Source of the DNA: Ophioceras dolichostomum
Lineage: Eukaryota; Ascomycota; Sordariomycetes; Magnaporthales; Ophioceraceae
Length of the DNA stretch: 64,000 nucleotides
Assembly: GCA_003049485.1 (NCBI GenBank)
Contig: PYST01000192.1
Span: forward strand, 1 to 64,000
Direction: 5' to 3'
The notes beneath the pieces were generated by a model. The model made no database searches. It saw nothing but the letters and a program-made list of their open reading frames with translations, and was not told the origin of the DNA. The translations under genes were made by a program, and so were the position numbers. Positions 1 through 10,359 of the stretch are shown here, one piece after another; position 1 is the first letter of the stretch, and each line of letters begins with the position of its first letter.

Positions 1-294
1 ACTGTTTATCTCTCGGCGTCGATTTTCGTCGTTCATTTCGGCCGAGATCGTAGACGAGCTCGCTCTCGTAGAGTTCGCTGGAGAGGGTAATACTCCTGTA
101 AGGTCTCTAGTGGCTATCCGTACGAAGTGCTCATTCGAGTGGAGGATCGGCTTCTCTGGGATCGGTGTCGTGCCTTCGACGTACTCCCAGGCATCTAGGG
201 AGGCACAGTATCGTTTGAACGCGTTGTCCCACGTTCTGTAGTCCACAGCTGACTTGAGGACTACCTCTTCTTTCGATGGCGTTTGGGTCGCCAT
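1..294 (-). CDS. Copia-type retrotransposon Gag, N-terminal part (cut by window edge)
   Basis: An open frame starts at the ATG at 294 (MATQTPSKEEVVLKSAVDY...) and runs off the left edge without a stop, giving 98 visible residues. The block DYRTWDNAFKRYCASLDAWEY followed by EGTTPIPEKP resembles the N-terminal Trp-containing segment of Ty1/Copia Gag proteins of fungi (compare TNYFDWRRYIERQAKIERVW in the relic near 50.7 kb). In the family this protein forms the virus-like particle in the cytoplasm and is followed by a protease-integrase-RT-RNaseH polyprotein, which would lie to the left of the window. No LTR or primer-binding site was recognised upstream (295-1000). The visible part has no stop codon and shows no AT-rich RIP decay, so the copy could be young. 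Assignment to Copia rather than another Gag class is inferred from short similarity only. Confidence 0.55.
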   Translation of the reverse strand, partial: MATQTPSKEEVVLKSAVDYRTWDNAFKRYCASLDAWEYVEGTTPIPEKPILHSNEHFVRIATRDLTGVLPSPANSTRASSSTISAEMNDENRRREINS

Positions 295-1166
295 TTTCGT
301 GGGATCGTACGATAGTTTTCCTCGCCGTTCTTGCAAAGTCAGGGCTCCGTGGTCGGTAGGTAAAGTGCAAAAAAGGGTCTTTAAAGCGTATTGGACTTCT
401 AATTGTCAGACAGACGGGCACCTGATGCAATTGGGAGATATTATTGCTGATGGATGATTGCGGTCAATTCATTGATTGTTCTGTTGTCCTTCCTTTTTCG
501 ATCTCTGTTGTACCAAAAGTTGTGTCCAAGTCTTTTTCTTGACTGGACTCTTCTGCACAGACCGCTAGCTGGTGGGGTGTCATCGCACCACCTTATTGAG
601 TGCCTGATTCCTAACGTTTATGCCTTAGGTGTCTATCTGACACACTACAAGGGTGAGTTTATTTCGACCGTGCCAAGGTGGCTTGGCAGTGGTTCGCATG
701 GGATCAGCACCGTACAACCTACTGTATTCTTTCAGGGCATGTCCCAGGGCTTATGCTTGCGAAATTCGCTAAAGCCTCTGCTTTATAGTTTTTCTCCAGG
801 GGTTTGGAGCCCTGAAATCTCAGAGGAACTTACAGTGCAGCTCTCGCATCTGGGCACGGTAGGGACGTGGATTCACCGGGCTGCATGTGATCTCGATGTA
901 ACCCACCTCCCCTTTCTATCATGAACATTCCGGGCGCGTTGTAAAGGTCGTCATCACCACTACGAAGAGATCTCGCACGAGCGGGATGGAAATCAACAGC
1001 ACTTACAGCTTTTATATATAATGCTGCATTTCCAGTATTTGAATATTTTTCCAGCATGGCGTTTCCATATCCTATACCTTCTTTGCAAAAGTTAATTGTG
1101 CGCTCCTGGGGCAAGTCCTGAACGAGGCCATAGTGAGTCTGGTTACAAGGTATCCGTCCACATAAC
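295..1166. other. Intergenic, upstream of the gag start; nothing recognised
   Basis: 872 bases with moderate base composition. Open frames exist (for example 454-924 plus) but have no recognisable domain or codon bias. A TATATA run lies near 1014-1020, about 150 bases before the start of the small gene at 1167, and could be its TATA element. No LTR termini could be identified for the element on the left. Confidence 0.4.
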
Positions 1167-1587
1167 ATGGCTGGGTAGGTACCTCTAAGCAATTTGATAT
1201 CCCCCCAGCCTTTTCAGCAACAATTCCTTCTCTCTGTCTTTCGGTTCTTCATTTGCATTTGGGGTTATCCCTCGACTTCTTTCTTCACATTCCCGCTAGA
1301 GTAATCCCGCCTTTTTCCCGCTGCCACTGACATCTAATCACAGGATCACAAACACCAACATCGCTGAGGCCCGCAAGCTCGAGAGGCGGCGGCTGAACCC
1401 CTTCCTCCGCGAGGTTGTCCGTAATGGCAACACGTTGGTCGCCTTGCCGCACCATACTACCGATAACGAGAAGAAGATCAAGGACGCCAAGAAGAGGATG
1501 AAGACGAAGATAGACAAAATCATGGCCGCCGTCAACACCTCAACGACACCCGACGACGCCAATCCGTCGACGTCCAGCGGGGCGTAA
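1167..1587 (+). CDS. Small two-exon protein of unknown function (83 aa)
   Basis: Proposed exons 1167-1174 and 1344-1587. The second exon has strong coding character (C/G-ending codons such as AAC, ATC, CTC, GAG) and ends at TAA 1585-1587. It begins right after a good acceptor (CTAATCACAG). The only nearby start that fits the phase is ATG GCT GG at 1167, directly before a GTAGGT donor; joining restores the frame as MAGITNTNIAEARKLERRR. The protein is basic and probably helical: an N-terminal half with NPFLREVVRNGNTLVALPH, a Lys-rich segment (KKIKDAKKRMKTKIDKIM) and a Ser/Thr-rich tail. There is no signal peptide, membrane segment or family I recognise. The 8-base first exon is an inference; the exon could instead belong to a longer gene or be a gene remnant. 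Confidence 0.5.
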
Positions 1588-2517
1588 AGGCCGTAGCAAG
1601 GGCCGGCTGGTAACGACTGGCCGGCCAAGTTCAGTGTTGAAACAAGATTGCTTCCATGTAAGACCACCCATTTGTCCACCAAACCAACCAGTTGGTGGTC
1701 GGTAATCTCGTCGCCTCTCCCATGGCAAGGCTGACTGATGACACTACCGACCCCATCACCAGGCAATGGTTAGGTCGACGACCATGAGACCTCGTGTCTT
1801 CGCTCGTCCAGCCACCCAGGGCATGCCACCGACACGACCCCGCACCCTCCCCCGTCCCTTCAGCCGTGGCGCGAGGTTTCCACGCCTTCCACTACATGCA
1901 GCGACCAGCCATGAGGGTTGATGAGACCGGGCGCGGTGGTGAAAGGCACCTCCAGACCGGTGCATTCAACATGCCGGCCTGCCACCGCCAACGTCCCCGG
2001 ACAGAAAGGTGGTGCCGCTCGTGCCACCAGAAAGGAAGAAAGTACTTCCCCCCCCCACCCATCCCCTCGGCTGGCGACCCTGCCACCTCATCAGCACGAG
2101 GACCTCGGGTCAGACGGCGACCGCATTCTAAGAGGAGTCTAAGGCGGAGACAGGCAAGTGCATGATGAGAAGGAAGTGAGAAAGTCCAGATAGATAGATA
2201 GACCCGAAAGAGCGTATTGATTGGCCAGAATGGCGCATCTTGCATCTCAAGGTTTCCTGAAAGGGTTCTTGAGAAAGGCAGGGTTATGTAAGCGCGCTTA
2301 CATAACCTCGATAATCCCTTTGCCGAAAGCGTGCTCAACAAACATCTGGAGTTCGAGTTCGGTACGAGGTGTTCACCTTACGTAATTGAACTGGACTGAG
2401 CCCACTGAAATAAGAGAAGGGTATATTCGTCCAATGGTGCATAACTTCCCCATTGAGGTACTCGAGAAGAGGGGAGCTGGTGACCCACACCGCCGAGCTA
2501 GGTAGCTCACGAAACCC
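1588..2517. other. Intergenic between the small gene and DLT1 3' end
   Basis: 930 bases holding the 3' regions of two converging genes. It contains a C-rich run near 2049-2060 and a short (GATA)n tract near 2190-2203. The overlapping open frames on both strands here are low-complexity and unsupported. Confidence 0.4.
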
Positions 2518-4302
2518 TCACCTATCCCTCAGTCGCACGACGGAGCCGCTCGAGGCCAAAGACCTCAAGCTCCCCGACGAAGCCTGGCTGATAGGGTAGG
2601 GATGGCGCGTCTGCGAAAAGGTAGCGATGTTGCCAGCAGCGACGCCGCCGCCGCCGCCAGCGCTGCTGTTATCGGACGACGGCGTATCCGTGCCCGCCGC
2701 GGTAGTAGTGCGACGGCTCTTCGGCGTCGTAGGCGCCGTCTGGAACTGGTGGTGTTGCCACGTGTGCGCCGACGAGGTACGCGCCCAACCCCCGCCGCCT
2801 CCAAGCCCGTTGGTGCTCCCGCTCGCAGCCGTCGCAGTAGTGGTGATGCGCGGCCGGCGTCGGCGGGGGCGCGGGCGCCGGATTTGCGAGGCGTCGCTGC
2901 CGTTGCTGCTGCTGGCATTGCTGGCGTTGCTGGCACTGGAGCTGGACGTGCCCACGGACCCGGCGCCTGGGCTTGTGCCACGGCGTCGGCCGTCTCCTGA
3001 GTGGTGGATTTCCCGGGCCAGCATGCTGCCGGCGCCGTCGCGGCCGCCTATGGTCGTGGCGGGGCTGGCGGTGGCGGCGGGCTGATCGTTGTCGATGTCG
3101 CTGCTGTAGTCCTCTAGTCCTAGACCGGAAGGAGGGAGGAAATCGCCGCCGATGCCTCTAAGCTCGGCATCGAAGCCGAGGTCGTCATAGTCGTCATTAT
3201 TATCATTATCATTATCGGGAGATGCGAGTGCCTCGGGGTCCAGGGGCGACATGGACCGCAGCACCTCGGCAAAGAGTGTCATCAGGTCTCGGAAACGGCG
3301 AGCTGAGACGGGCCTGGTGGAGAACCGCGCATGCTCATAAGCTGCGAGAAACTCGGATGCCAGCTGCGACGGAGGGAGGACGCCAAGGGTTGTGAGATTC
3401 GCCAGGTAGTCGCGGAGTGAAAATGTGCCGCGTTGGAGGGCGGCCACGGCGTCTGGATCTAGCATTGCTGGCGGGGGCGAGGCTGATGACGCCGGTGATA
3501 CGGCCGCCTCCGCAGCGGAGGGCTGCAGAACGGGGTCCAGGGGCGGAGCCAGGGTCAACGCCCTCGCCTCAAGCAGATTGGGCAACTCCGAGATTACGGT
3601 GCTGTACTGCAGGTTGGGGAAGTCGGCCGACAACGGAGATCCCCATCCGTTGTGCTCAATATCACCGCCCGAGACTGGCTTGTACGGGGGCAAGCTAATG
3701 CCCAGCTCATCCTCAATCGTAGGCGTCTTCTTAAGCTGGAGCAGTCGAAGTAGCTTGGTCTCGCCTTCCCCACTGCTTCGTAGGTCTCCGGCAGCGAGAG
3801 GCTCGGGGCCAGACTCTGGCTGTTCGTCCACGGGTGGTAGCATCTGGCCGGCGCCCTGGCCACCAGACAAGAGGAGGCCCCCGCCAGCACCGCTGCTGCC
3901 ACCGCCGGCAGCCATCATGGCTACGCTCGGCGGCAGCACTCTGGGGCGGGCATCGTACGCGATGGCAGCGCTGCGGCTCAAGCTGGCCGAGATCACCTTG
4001 CGAACCGCAGACGGGACATCGCCCGTCTCGATAGGGATCCAAGACTTTGGAATCGAAGCCAGCACGGAGCGGTTGATGTACAGCCGCGTCGAGTAGACAA
4101 AGACCACGATGCCAGTGGTGACGAAGTATGCTACCGAGATGACGACGATGTAGAAAGTGGACTCCACGGGGCTCCTCCGGCCGGACAGCGAGCGGATGAT
4201 GATGTCGGCCGGGGAAGCGAGAAGGAGCACGACAAGGACGAGGTAGAGGAAGAAGTAAAATATCTTGTAGACGAATCGGAACAGCCTCGCGGCTGACGAC
4301 AT
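2518..4302 (-). CDS. DLT1: Defect-at-low-temperature protein 1 (Dlt1) homologue
   Basis: Single-exon gene of 594 residues starting MSSAARLFRFVYKIFYFFLY. Two hydrophobic segments (about residues 9-33 and 48-72) are followed by the conserved fungal block SIPKSWIPIETGDVPSAV and VRKVISASLSRSAAIAYDARP (about 83-120), the signature of the Dlt1 family of small fungal membrane proteins. The family is named after a yeast cold-growth phenotype; its molecular role is not established. The remaining two thirds is low-complexity and probably disordered: Ala/Gly/Ser runs, an acidic Asp/Asn stretch (DNDNDNNDDYDD), then Arg/Pro-rich and Ser/Thr-rich stretches. The C-terminal tail is far longer than the conserved core. 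The start is the first ATG before the first membrane segment. Confidence 0.85.
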   Translation of the reverse strand: MSSAARLFRFVYKIFYFFLYLVLVVLLLASPADIIIRSLSGRRSPVESTFYIVVISVAYFVTTGIVVFVYSTRLYINRSVLASIPKSWIPIETGDVPSAVRKVISASLSRSAAIAYDARPRVLPPSVAMMAAGGGSSGAGGGLLLSGGQGAGQMLPPVDEQPESGPEPLAAGDLRSSGEGETKLLRLLQLKKTPTIEDELGISLPPYKPVSGGDIEHNGWGSPLSADFPNLQYSTVISELPNLLEARALTLAPPLDPVLQPSAAEAAVSPASSASPPPAMLDPDAVAALQRGTFSLRDYLANLTTLGVLPPSQLASEFLAAYEHARFSTRPVSARRFRDLMTLFAEVLRSMSPLDPEALASPDNDNDNNDDYDDLGFDAELRGIGGDFLPPSGLGLEDYSSDIDNDQPAATASPATTIGGRDGAGSMLAREIHHSGDGRRRGTSPGAGSVGTSSSSASNASNASSSNGSDASQIRRPRPRRRRPRITTTATAASGSTNGLGGGGGWARTSSAHTWQHHQFQTAPTTPKSRRTTTAAGTDTPSSDNSSAGGGGGVAAGNIATFSQTRHPYPISQASSGSLRSLASSGSVVRLRDR

Positions 4303-5152
4303 GGTGAAGATGGTGGGCGCGGGGACGGTGACGACGCTGCTGATGATATCGATGCTCCTGACGAATGCATGCTGGTTCCGCCGTTTCTCGCAGTCGCAAG
4401 TGAATTATCCGAGGCCTTCAGTATGTGGCGACTAGAACGGCCTTCGCTATTAGGTATTATTTTGTTGTGTCGTTGGCGGCCCGGCGTCCAAACGCGCCCG
4501 AAGGAGCTGTCGCGGCACGGGCTTGAAGCTGCGCCAAAACAGCTTTGCTCGCTGTTACCGCGGGCAAAACTCGGCAGAGCTGAGTAGGTAGTGTCGGGGA
4601 CCGACCCAACGGCGGCAACGGAGACGCGATTGGGAGGGAACGTCGTAAACTTGCGATTGAAGGCAGCATGGCGCCTCTCGACTGAGCTTATGAGCAGCAA
4701 CGGGGCCTGCGGCAACACATATCCATGACTTTCAGTCGAGGGGACGAGGCTGGATGATGGTGGCTCGACCCTTGAGGTTTGGAGAAGGTTAGGAGCAGAC
4801 TCACCGCTGGAAGGCTGGAAATTTTAATGTGGTTCCGCGGGCGGTATCCACTTTCCACCCCACACCACCATCTCGGCTCTGGCATGAAGGTGCAGATCTC
4901 GGGCCCACATGCCAAAAAGAACAGATGACGAAGTTTGGTGTTCACCAAACTGAAGGACGCAAGGCACTTCGACATCACGCTGACACATGCTGTGTTTGAC
5001 TTCTCTATGTACGCACGGCACTCAGCGTAGGTGGTAAATAGCACAACTAGAGCTTGATCAATTTATCTAGCCAATTACAACAGAACCGGCGCCAAACCAG
5101 CCCATCAACTCCCATGACCATTTTCCCCAACTTCCCTCTTGGTCAGCGCCAT
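4303..5152. other. DLT1 5' region and NDC1 3' region
   Basis: 850 bases between two genes on the minus strand. It must hold the NDC1 terminator and the DLT1 promoter. No further coding exon was recognised; the open frames seen here lack codon bias. Confidence 0.45.
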
Positions 5153-7326
5153 CTATCGAACCTGCTCCATCTCGCGCTGTTGCGACGAAGCTACTGAGGG
5201 CGCAGCGGAGGAAGAAGACGAAGAAACAGCGGGAACTCCAATGGCCTCGCGCGCTAGCCGCATGTCCGTCAGGCTGAGCCGAAGGTCGCGACTGTAAGGC
5301 CCAAAGTTCAGAACCAGCTCCGAGAGGCCGTCCCTCAGCGCCTCAAGCACGCTGTCGACCTCCGGGCTAAGGCGCTGTTTGTTCACGTCTGTCCAGTGGA
5401 ACGGGAAGCCGTCCCTAAAGTCGACCAGCTTCCGCGTCACCATCGTGAACGTGCGGATGATGTTGGCCACATCGCGCTGGACGTTGCCGTACTTGTCCTC
5501 CTGCAGACTGCGCACGGCCAGCTGGCTCAGCGCGTCCGCAGCGTTGATGTAGAGACTGGGCTCGCCGTACGGCGCACCGAACACGGCTGCTACTAGCCGT
5601 CTGCTGAATTCCTGCCGGAATGGCCGGCCCAAAATCGATCTCAGGATGGCGCGGACCTTGTTCTGCAGCGGGTCGTCCACCTGCTCTGGGCCAGACAGCT
5701 GTTGCTTTACCGCGAGCAGTCGCTGCTTCACCTCGCCCCTGGCCTTGCCCACGGGGCTGAGGCGGGACGGCTGATTCGGGTCAGTGGCGACCTGGACAAT
5801 GGCCTTCTCCACCTCGCCACGGAACGACTTCCTTGTTGGAGTTGACACCAGAATCGGGTCGGTCTTCAGTGGCGGGACCTCCCGTTTAGTCTCCTGCGGC
5901 TTGGCTGGAGCTGGTGCGGCAGGTGGCGGAGCAGGCGCCTTCCCGTAGTTGTCAATCCTCGCCTCTATCTCTTTAAGGACTTCCAGGCAGATCGCATAGG
6001 TCTGTGACCACATCGGGCCATCCTTGCGATCGATGTCCTCGTAGATAGCTTTCCTCCGATCCTCATACTCACGGGCGATGAAGGCAAGCTCCCACATGGA
6101 AAAACACTGCAGATAGGTTAGCATGACCCAACGAACAAGTCTCGTCACCGGGATAGATCAACGGGACAGATGGTAACAAAGGGGGAATATCATGTCGTAC
6201 TTTTATAGCAAGCTTCTTACTCTTCAACCCGTTCAGCAGACTTCCATTGGGGTCCTTAGAATCAGATGTGAGAGGCTTCCCATTCTTGATGGGTTCCCTG
6301 ACGAGGAAAATGGAGAATGCATTGTGGCCAGCCAGCCAGATAGAAACCAGCAGCAGCGTGGCCTCTCCACACCGCAGCAGCAGCCACAAAGTATATGGCA
6401 ACGAAAGCGGTAGAATATTGTACCTCGGGAGACTGTAGAATGGTCTGAACATTGACAGTGCGATGCTCCACGCCACGGACCGGAGCAAAAGGGCGTAGAT
6501 GGCCCAGGCGATAACAACGGAGCCAATGCCAACGGCGCCCGAGTGGAGGAGGATACTCGGAACCTGATCTAAGAACCTCTTCAACAGGGCCCTCACGTCA
6601 CCGTTGGGCTTGGAAGTGTCGTTCGCTCCCGAGCCCGGGTCGTCTTTGCGCCGGCGGGCGACACCAAGGCTGAGATGGTCGAAGTCCATCCAGAGATGGG
6701 CGCACGCCATGATCACGGCTAGAATGAGGAGGTGCACGGTCAAGAGCAGCGGCCTCTCGTTCAGACGGGCGCGGTCGCCATTGAAGTAGTTGATCCATCT
6801 CAGGCCCGCCGATTCAGGGACCGACCAGAGGAAAACGACGCTGAAGATCCAGGCGGACAGCGTGTATGAGAAAAACGTTTCGAGGGTCTGCAGCTTCGGC
6901 GTGTACTGCAGGAAGGTCTGGAGACCGGAGTTCGAGGTGCGCAGGCCGACATGGTACTGTGCGATGCGCAGGACGAGGATGAGGATGCCCGAAATGAAGA
7001 TGCCAGAGGTGCGGAAGCCTGCTGGGCCGATTGGGAACCAACTCCACAGGACTGAATTGCGAAAACGGAGCAGACGAAAAAAAAAAAAACAAGTCAGTAA
7101 TCTGCGAGCTCATGAAGTTCTCTGTGAGGGTGTGTTGAGGGCAAGCAGGTCGTGGCGCATCATCGCGCAATGCGGCCAACTCACATGAGTTCCAGGTCCC
7201 AAGAACAAAGATGGCCTGCAAGGCAGCAATGGCAAATATTATGGTCGCGGTTGAAGAGAATCGCCTATGTAGAGCAGGCTGGAGGAAGTCCTTATAAGGA
7301 GCCCGTCTGAGCGTAGCTGGCGCCAT
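5153..7326 (-). CDS. NDC1: Nucleoporin Ndc1 (nuclear pore and spindle pole body membrane protein)
   Basis: Three exons on the minus strand (7326-7185, 7051-6201, 6106-5153) give 648 residues. The start MAPATLRRAPYKDFLQPALH leads into six or so hydrophobic helices in the first half (segments around FSSTATIIFAIAALQAIFVL, SGIFISGILILVLRIA, TLSAWIFSVVFLW, LLLTVHLLILAVIMA, AVGIGSVVIAWAIYALL, TLLLVSIWLAG), then a soluble C-terminal half. This is the architecture of Ndc1, which anchors nuclear pores and, in yeasts, spindle pole bodies in the nuclear envelope. The C-terminal half has an Ala/Pro-rich linker, then a helical domain (KVRAILRSILGRPFRQEFSR, VFGAPYGEPSLYINAADALS) typical of fungal Ndc1. Splice sites are GTGAGT...CAG (133 bases) and GTACGA...GCAG (94 bases). 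It is divergent from PEP12, sharing a 462-base promoter. Confidence 0.85.
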
Positions 7327-7788
7327 CTTCCCAGCGCATCCCAGAGATGCTGGGAGGTCAGGGTAGGGGATGGGATGCTTTAGTTTGGCCGGGACGAACC
7401 GATTGAGTGTAAATAAAAGTTTGGAGCTGTCGTTCCGTCGCGCTGGAAACCTGCCCGCCAAGGTGGATCTTCGCGCCACGGCGTGGTTGGTTCCAGCCAC
7501 GCGATCACGTGTCATCCTTCCCCCCTTGTTCCAGGTTGACGCAATTGCCCAGCCACAGACGCATGGTCGATAACACGCAGGACGTCACGCTCCCTCGGTT
7601 CCTTATCCTGTTGATCATCCGACGACGACAACACATTCCGCTCATTTATGCATCATTTTCTCGAGGATTTGCTCTTACTGGGTGCTTCTTCGTTTTCCAA
7701 ATCGATCGGTTCTCGAACCTGGTTCCATTTCGCATTCGCCGAACACCACTTCCGGTAACTCCGGAGTTGCACCACCAATACTATCAGA
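7327..7788. promoter_or_regulatory. Divergent promoter NDC1 / PEP12
   Basis: 462 bases separate the two start codons. A TCACGTG motif (CACGTG core 7506-7511) and a GACGTCAC (CRE-like) motif at 7581-7588 are visible. In fungi these are binding sites for bHLH and bZIP factors respectively; their use here is inferred. Confidence 0.4.
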
Positions 7789-8709
7789 ATGTCGTTCGAC
7801 CAACTCTCGTCGATGGAGTCGCAGCAGCGACGGGGAGGCAACAGCAGTCGCGGCTATACGGACGACCCAGAGTTCCAGCGGCTATCGCAGGATTTGATGA
7901 ACAAGCTGTTCAAGGTCAACGGTGACGTCTCAAGGCTCGCGACCGAGATCGGCCATCTCGGCACTCGGAGGGACACGGCGAGAGTCCGGGAACGGGTCCA
8001 TGACCTTCTGCAAGAGTCGAGGGAATTGTTCAAGGAGATCGGGGACGGCGTCAAGAGGATTCAAACATGGCAGGATGTCACAGTACGTTATTGTTTCCCT
8101 TCCTTGCCAGACTGCAAACTGTCTTACCTTTCTCGCTAACAACCGCCGTTCCTCTGCTCAACCGTCTAGCCCCAACAAAAATACACACAACAGAAGCTCT
8201 CCCGCGAGCTGCAGACCTCACTCTCCGAATTCCAGAGCCTCCAGCGCCAGGCGCTCGAGAAGCAGCGCGCGTCCGTGAGCGCCGCGCGGGCCGCCGTGGA
8301 GGAAGAGGGTGGGCATCACGTCGGCGGGGCCGTCAGCCAGGAGCAGCAGCACCTCCTCGAGCAGCAGCAGCAGCAGCAGGAGCTGGAGCGGCTCGCGCCG
8401 CAGGACGAGGTGGACTTCCAGGAGCAGCTGATCATCGAGCGCGAGCAGGAGATCCGCAACATCGAGCAGGGCGTCAGCGACCTCAACGTGCTGTTCACCC
8501 AGGTGGCGCAGATCGTGTCCGAGCAGGGCGAGCAGCTCGACTCGATCGTCGAGAATGTCGAGAACGTGCGCACAGACACGCGGGCCGCCGACTACGAGCT
8601 GCGCAGCGCAGCCAGGTACCAGAAGAACGCCCGCAGCAAGGCATGCTGCTTGCTGCTGGTGATGGCCGTCATCCTCACGATCGTGTTACTCGCCATCTTT
8701 CTCGGATGA
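7789..8709 (+). CDS. PEP12: Endosomal/vacuolar syntaxin Pep12 (Qa-SNARE)
   Basis: Two exons, 7789-8082 and 8170-8709, joined in phase 0 across an 87-base intron, encode 277 residues. An N-terminal helical region (FQRLSQDLMNKLFKVNGDVS and following heptads, about 29-150) matches the Habc bundle of syntaxins. A Gln-rich linker from a CAG run near 8363-8380 follows. The SNARE helix (EREQEIRNIEQGVSDLNVLF and VAQIVSEQGEQLDSIVENVE) carries the central Gln of a Qa-SNARE in SEQGEQ. The protein ends in a single C-terminal membrane anchor (CCLLLVMAVILTIVLLAIFL), as expected of a tail-anchored t-SNARE. Family knowledge places it in Golgi-to-endosome/vacuole fusion. Pep12 rather than the vacuolar Vam3 is chosen because fungi of this group usually have one such syntaxin; the exact paralogue is less certain than the family. 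Confidence 0.87.
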
Positions 8710-9093
8710 TGGTGCACACTGAGCCGACGACAAGGCAATGGATCGGCCGGGTACTTGTTTGGATATTTGGGCAGCACGACTGAAGGTTGGCCGTGCAGGG
8801 CGCTCTCGGTTGCCCATCAAGTGGGATCCCGTATCTCTGTCTCTCTTTCTCTCGTTCCACTTTCCTTTGTAAACAGCACCCCCTGCATGGTGGAATGTGT
8901 GACATTACTACTGTACCTGTCTATCCCTATCTTTACTGGCGTTAGAGGAGTTAGAAGTTGGCAGCCGCCCAGGCTTTGCCTCTGCGGCGGAAGTTTTGGA
9001 AGTCCCCGACCGGCACGCGCGTTGTTTCATAGTTACACGCTAATTTACACAAGATATTTACAACTGAGGCTGTCATGCCCGGCCATTTCCTCT
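8710..9093. other. Convergent 3' regions of PEP12 and COX18
   Basis: 384 bases between two converging genes. It presumably holds both 3' untranslated regions. No other feature was seen. Confidence 0.45.
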
Positions 9094-10359
9094 TCATGCG
9101 GGCGATTTGCTCCTCGAGAACTGATTGATTTTTGGTTTCGGCCGTGGAAACACGAGTTTCGTGGAAACGCCCTTACAGGGCGTGACCGATCCCGAGTCTG
9201 GAAGAGCCTTGGGCTGTCCCCTCTGCGCCAAAGCGGACAGCGTCTGGGTGATCACGGAAGAGCTCAGCCAGTAGAGATGGATCGCGCTCGGCAGGCCCAT
9301 CGTGGCGGGGCCCACGGCGAGGGCGAACACCGTCAGGGTGCGCTTCCACACTTGGCTAGAGTAGCTTGATATGTCCATGGAAACCTTGCTAGAAGGGCCT
9401 GCGGGCACCGCTGGTTGCGCGTTGGTGCCGTTGTCGACCAATTTGGATTGATCTTCTTGCTTGCTCTTGGCCTTGCTCCCGGCGAGGATGCCTCGAATAA
9501 GCACGGCCGAGTAAAGAAATGGTAAGATATGGTAAGGGTCCGGTTCCATCAGGCTGGGGAACCAGAGGCACCCGCCGGTGGCGAGCGACATCTCCACGGT
9601 CGAGACGACGGAAGCCGTTGCGTCCGAGAGCGCAGAGACCGCCTCGATGGAAGAGGTCGCCGCAGAAGACACCGCGTTTGCCGCCGATGAAGCAGCATCG
9701 GCGGCGACGGGGGATGCAGTCGCAGAAGCGGAGAGACCTGCGGGGGCAGAGGACGCTTCTGTGCCCCAGATTTTGGAGGAGAGGATACCGAGCAGTCCAA
9801 AGCCTCCACCGCTCATCCGTCTTAAAGTTTCAGAGACGAGGAGCCAGAGCGGCATGGTCACCAAAGGGGCGTAGTATAGTTTCCATGTCTGGGCGCCTAA
9901 CCGCCGCAGAATGAGGGCCCGAGCCTTGAGGATTCGCTTTCTTGCTACCTTGGTGAACTCATCCCGGGGCAGCTCTGGTCTCGACAGCTTGGTTTCGCGG
10001 GCTTCATTATGTGCTGCCACCGTGAAGAGCTTCGCCGCCCTCGCTTGCAGCTGGCCGATATGTAGCGAGTACAGCTGCAATGGCAGACGGGCAAGGCAAA
10101 CAGTCAGAGCGACAAGCGGGATGGTCAGAAACCAAGGTGTGCCCGTCACGGCGTGGAGACCCGTGATGAGGTCCTGGGTCACCTGCACGCTGGCAGTGAT
10201 GAAGCCTCGCCGCGCCGCCAGCGGTGGCCCAGCAAGGCTCCCGGCGAGGCACGGGTGGTGGGGCCTCGACGCAAGCTGTAGCCGGGGCCTGGTAAGCGGG
10301 ACTGAAAAGGCAGCCACGGACGAACCCAAACGGCGGGCGATTGGCCGTGACAACAGCAT
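9094..10359 (-). CDS. COX18: Mitochondrial inner-membrane insertase Cox18 (Oxa1/YidC family)
   Basis: Single exon, 421 residues. The N-terminus (MLLSRPIARRLGSSVAAFSV) is Arg/Ser-rich without acidic residues, a typical mitochondrial presequence. The block GFITASVQVTQDLITGLHAV, then TGTPWFLTIPLVALTVCLAR and LPLQLYSLHIGQLQARAAKL, is the first conserved segment of Cox18/Oxa2. A further hydrophobic segment near YYAPLVTMPLWLLVSETLRR and two more towards the C-terminus (around LTVFALAVGPATMGLPSAIH, LYWLSSSVITQTLSALAQRG) complete the YidC fold. In yeast Cox18 exports the C-terminal tail of Cox2 across the inner membrane during cytochrome oxidase assembly. An Ala/Ser/Val-rich stretch of about 50 residues in the middle is low-complexity and lineage-specific. 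The start at 10359 is the first ATG and gives the presequence. Confidence 0.83.
   Translation of the reverse strand: MLLSRPIARRLGSSVAAFSVPLTRPRLQLASRPHHPCLAGSLAGPPLAARRGFITASVQVTQDLITGLHAVTGTPWFLTIPLVALTVCLARLPLQLYSLHIGQLQARAAKLFTVAAHNEARETKLSRPELPRDEFTKVARKRILKARALILRRLGAQTWKLYYAPLVTMPLWLLVSETLRRMSGGGFGLLGILSSKIWGTEASSAPAGLSASATASPVAADAASSAANAVSSAATSSIEAVSALSDATASVVSTVEMSLATGGCLWFPSLMEPDPYHILPFLYSAVLIRGILAGSKAKSKQEDQSKLVDNGTNAQPAVPAGPSSKVSMDISSYSSQVWKRTLTVFALAVGPATMGLPSAIHLYWLSSSVITQTLSALAQRGQPKALPDSGSVTPCKGVSTKLVFPRPKPKINQFSRSKSPA

Noticed and set aside
454..924. 156-codon plus-strand open frame near the left edge
   Set aside because: Hydrophobic patches but no family, no codon bias and no splice-consistent neighbours.
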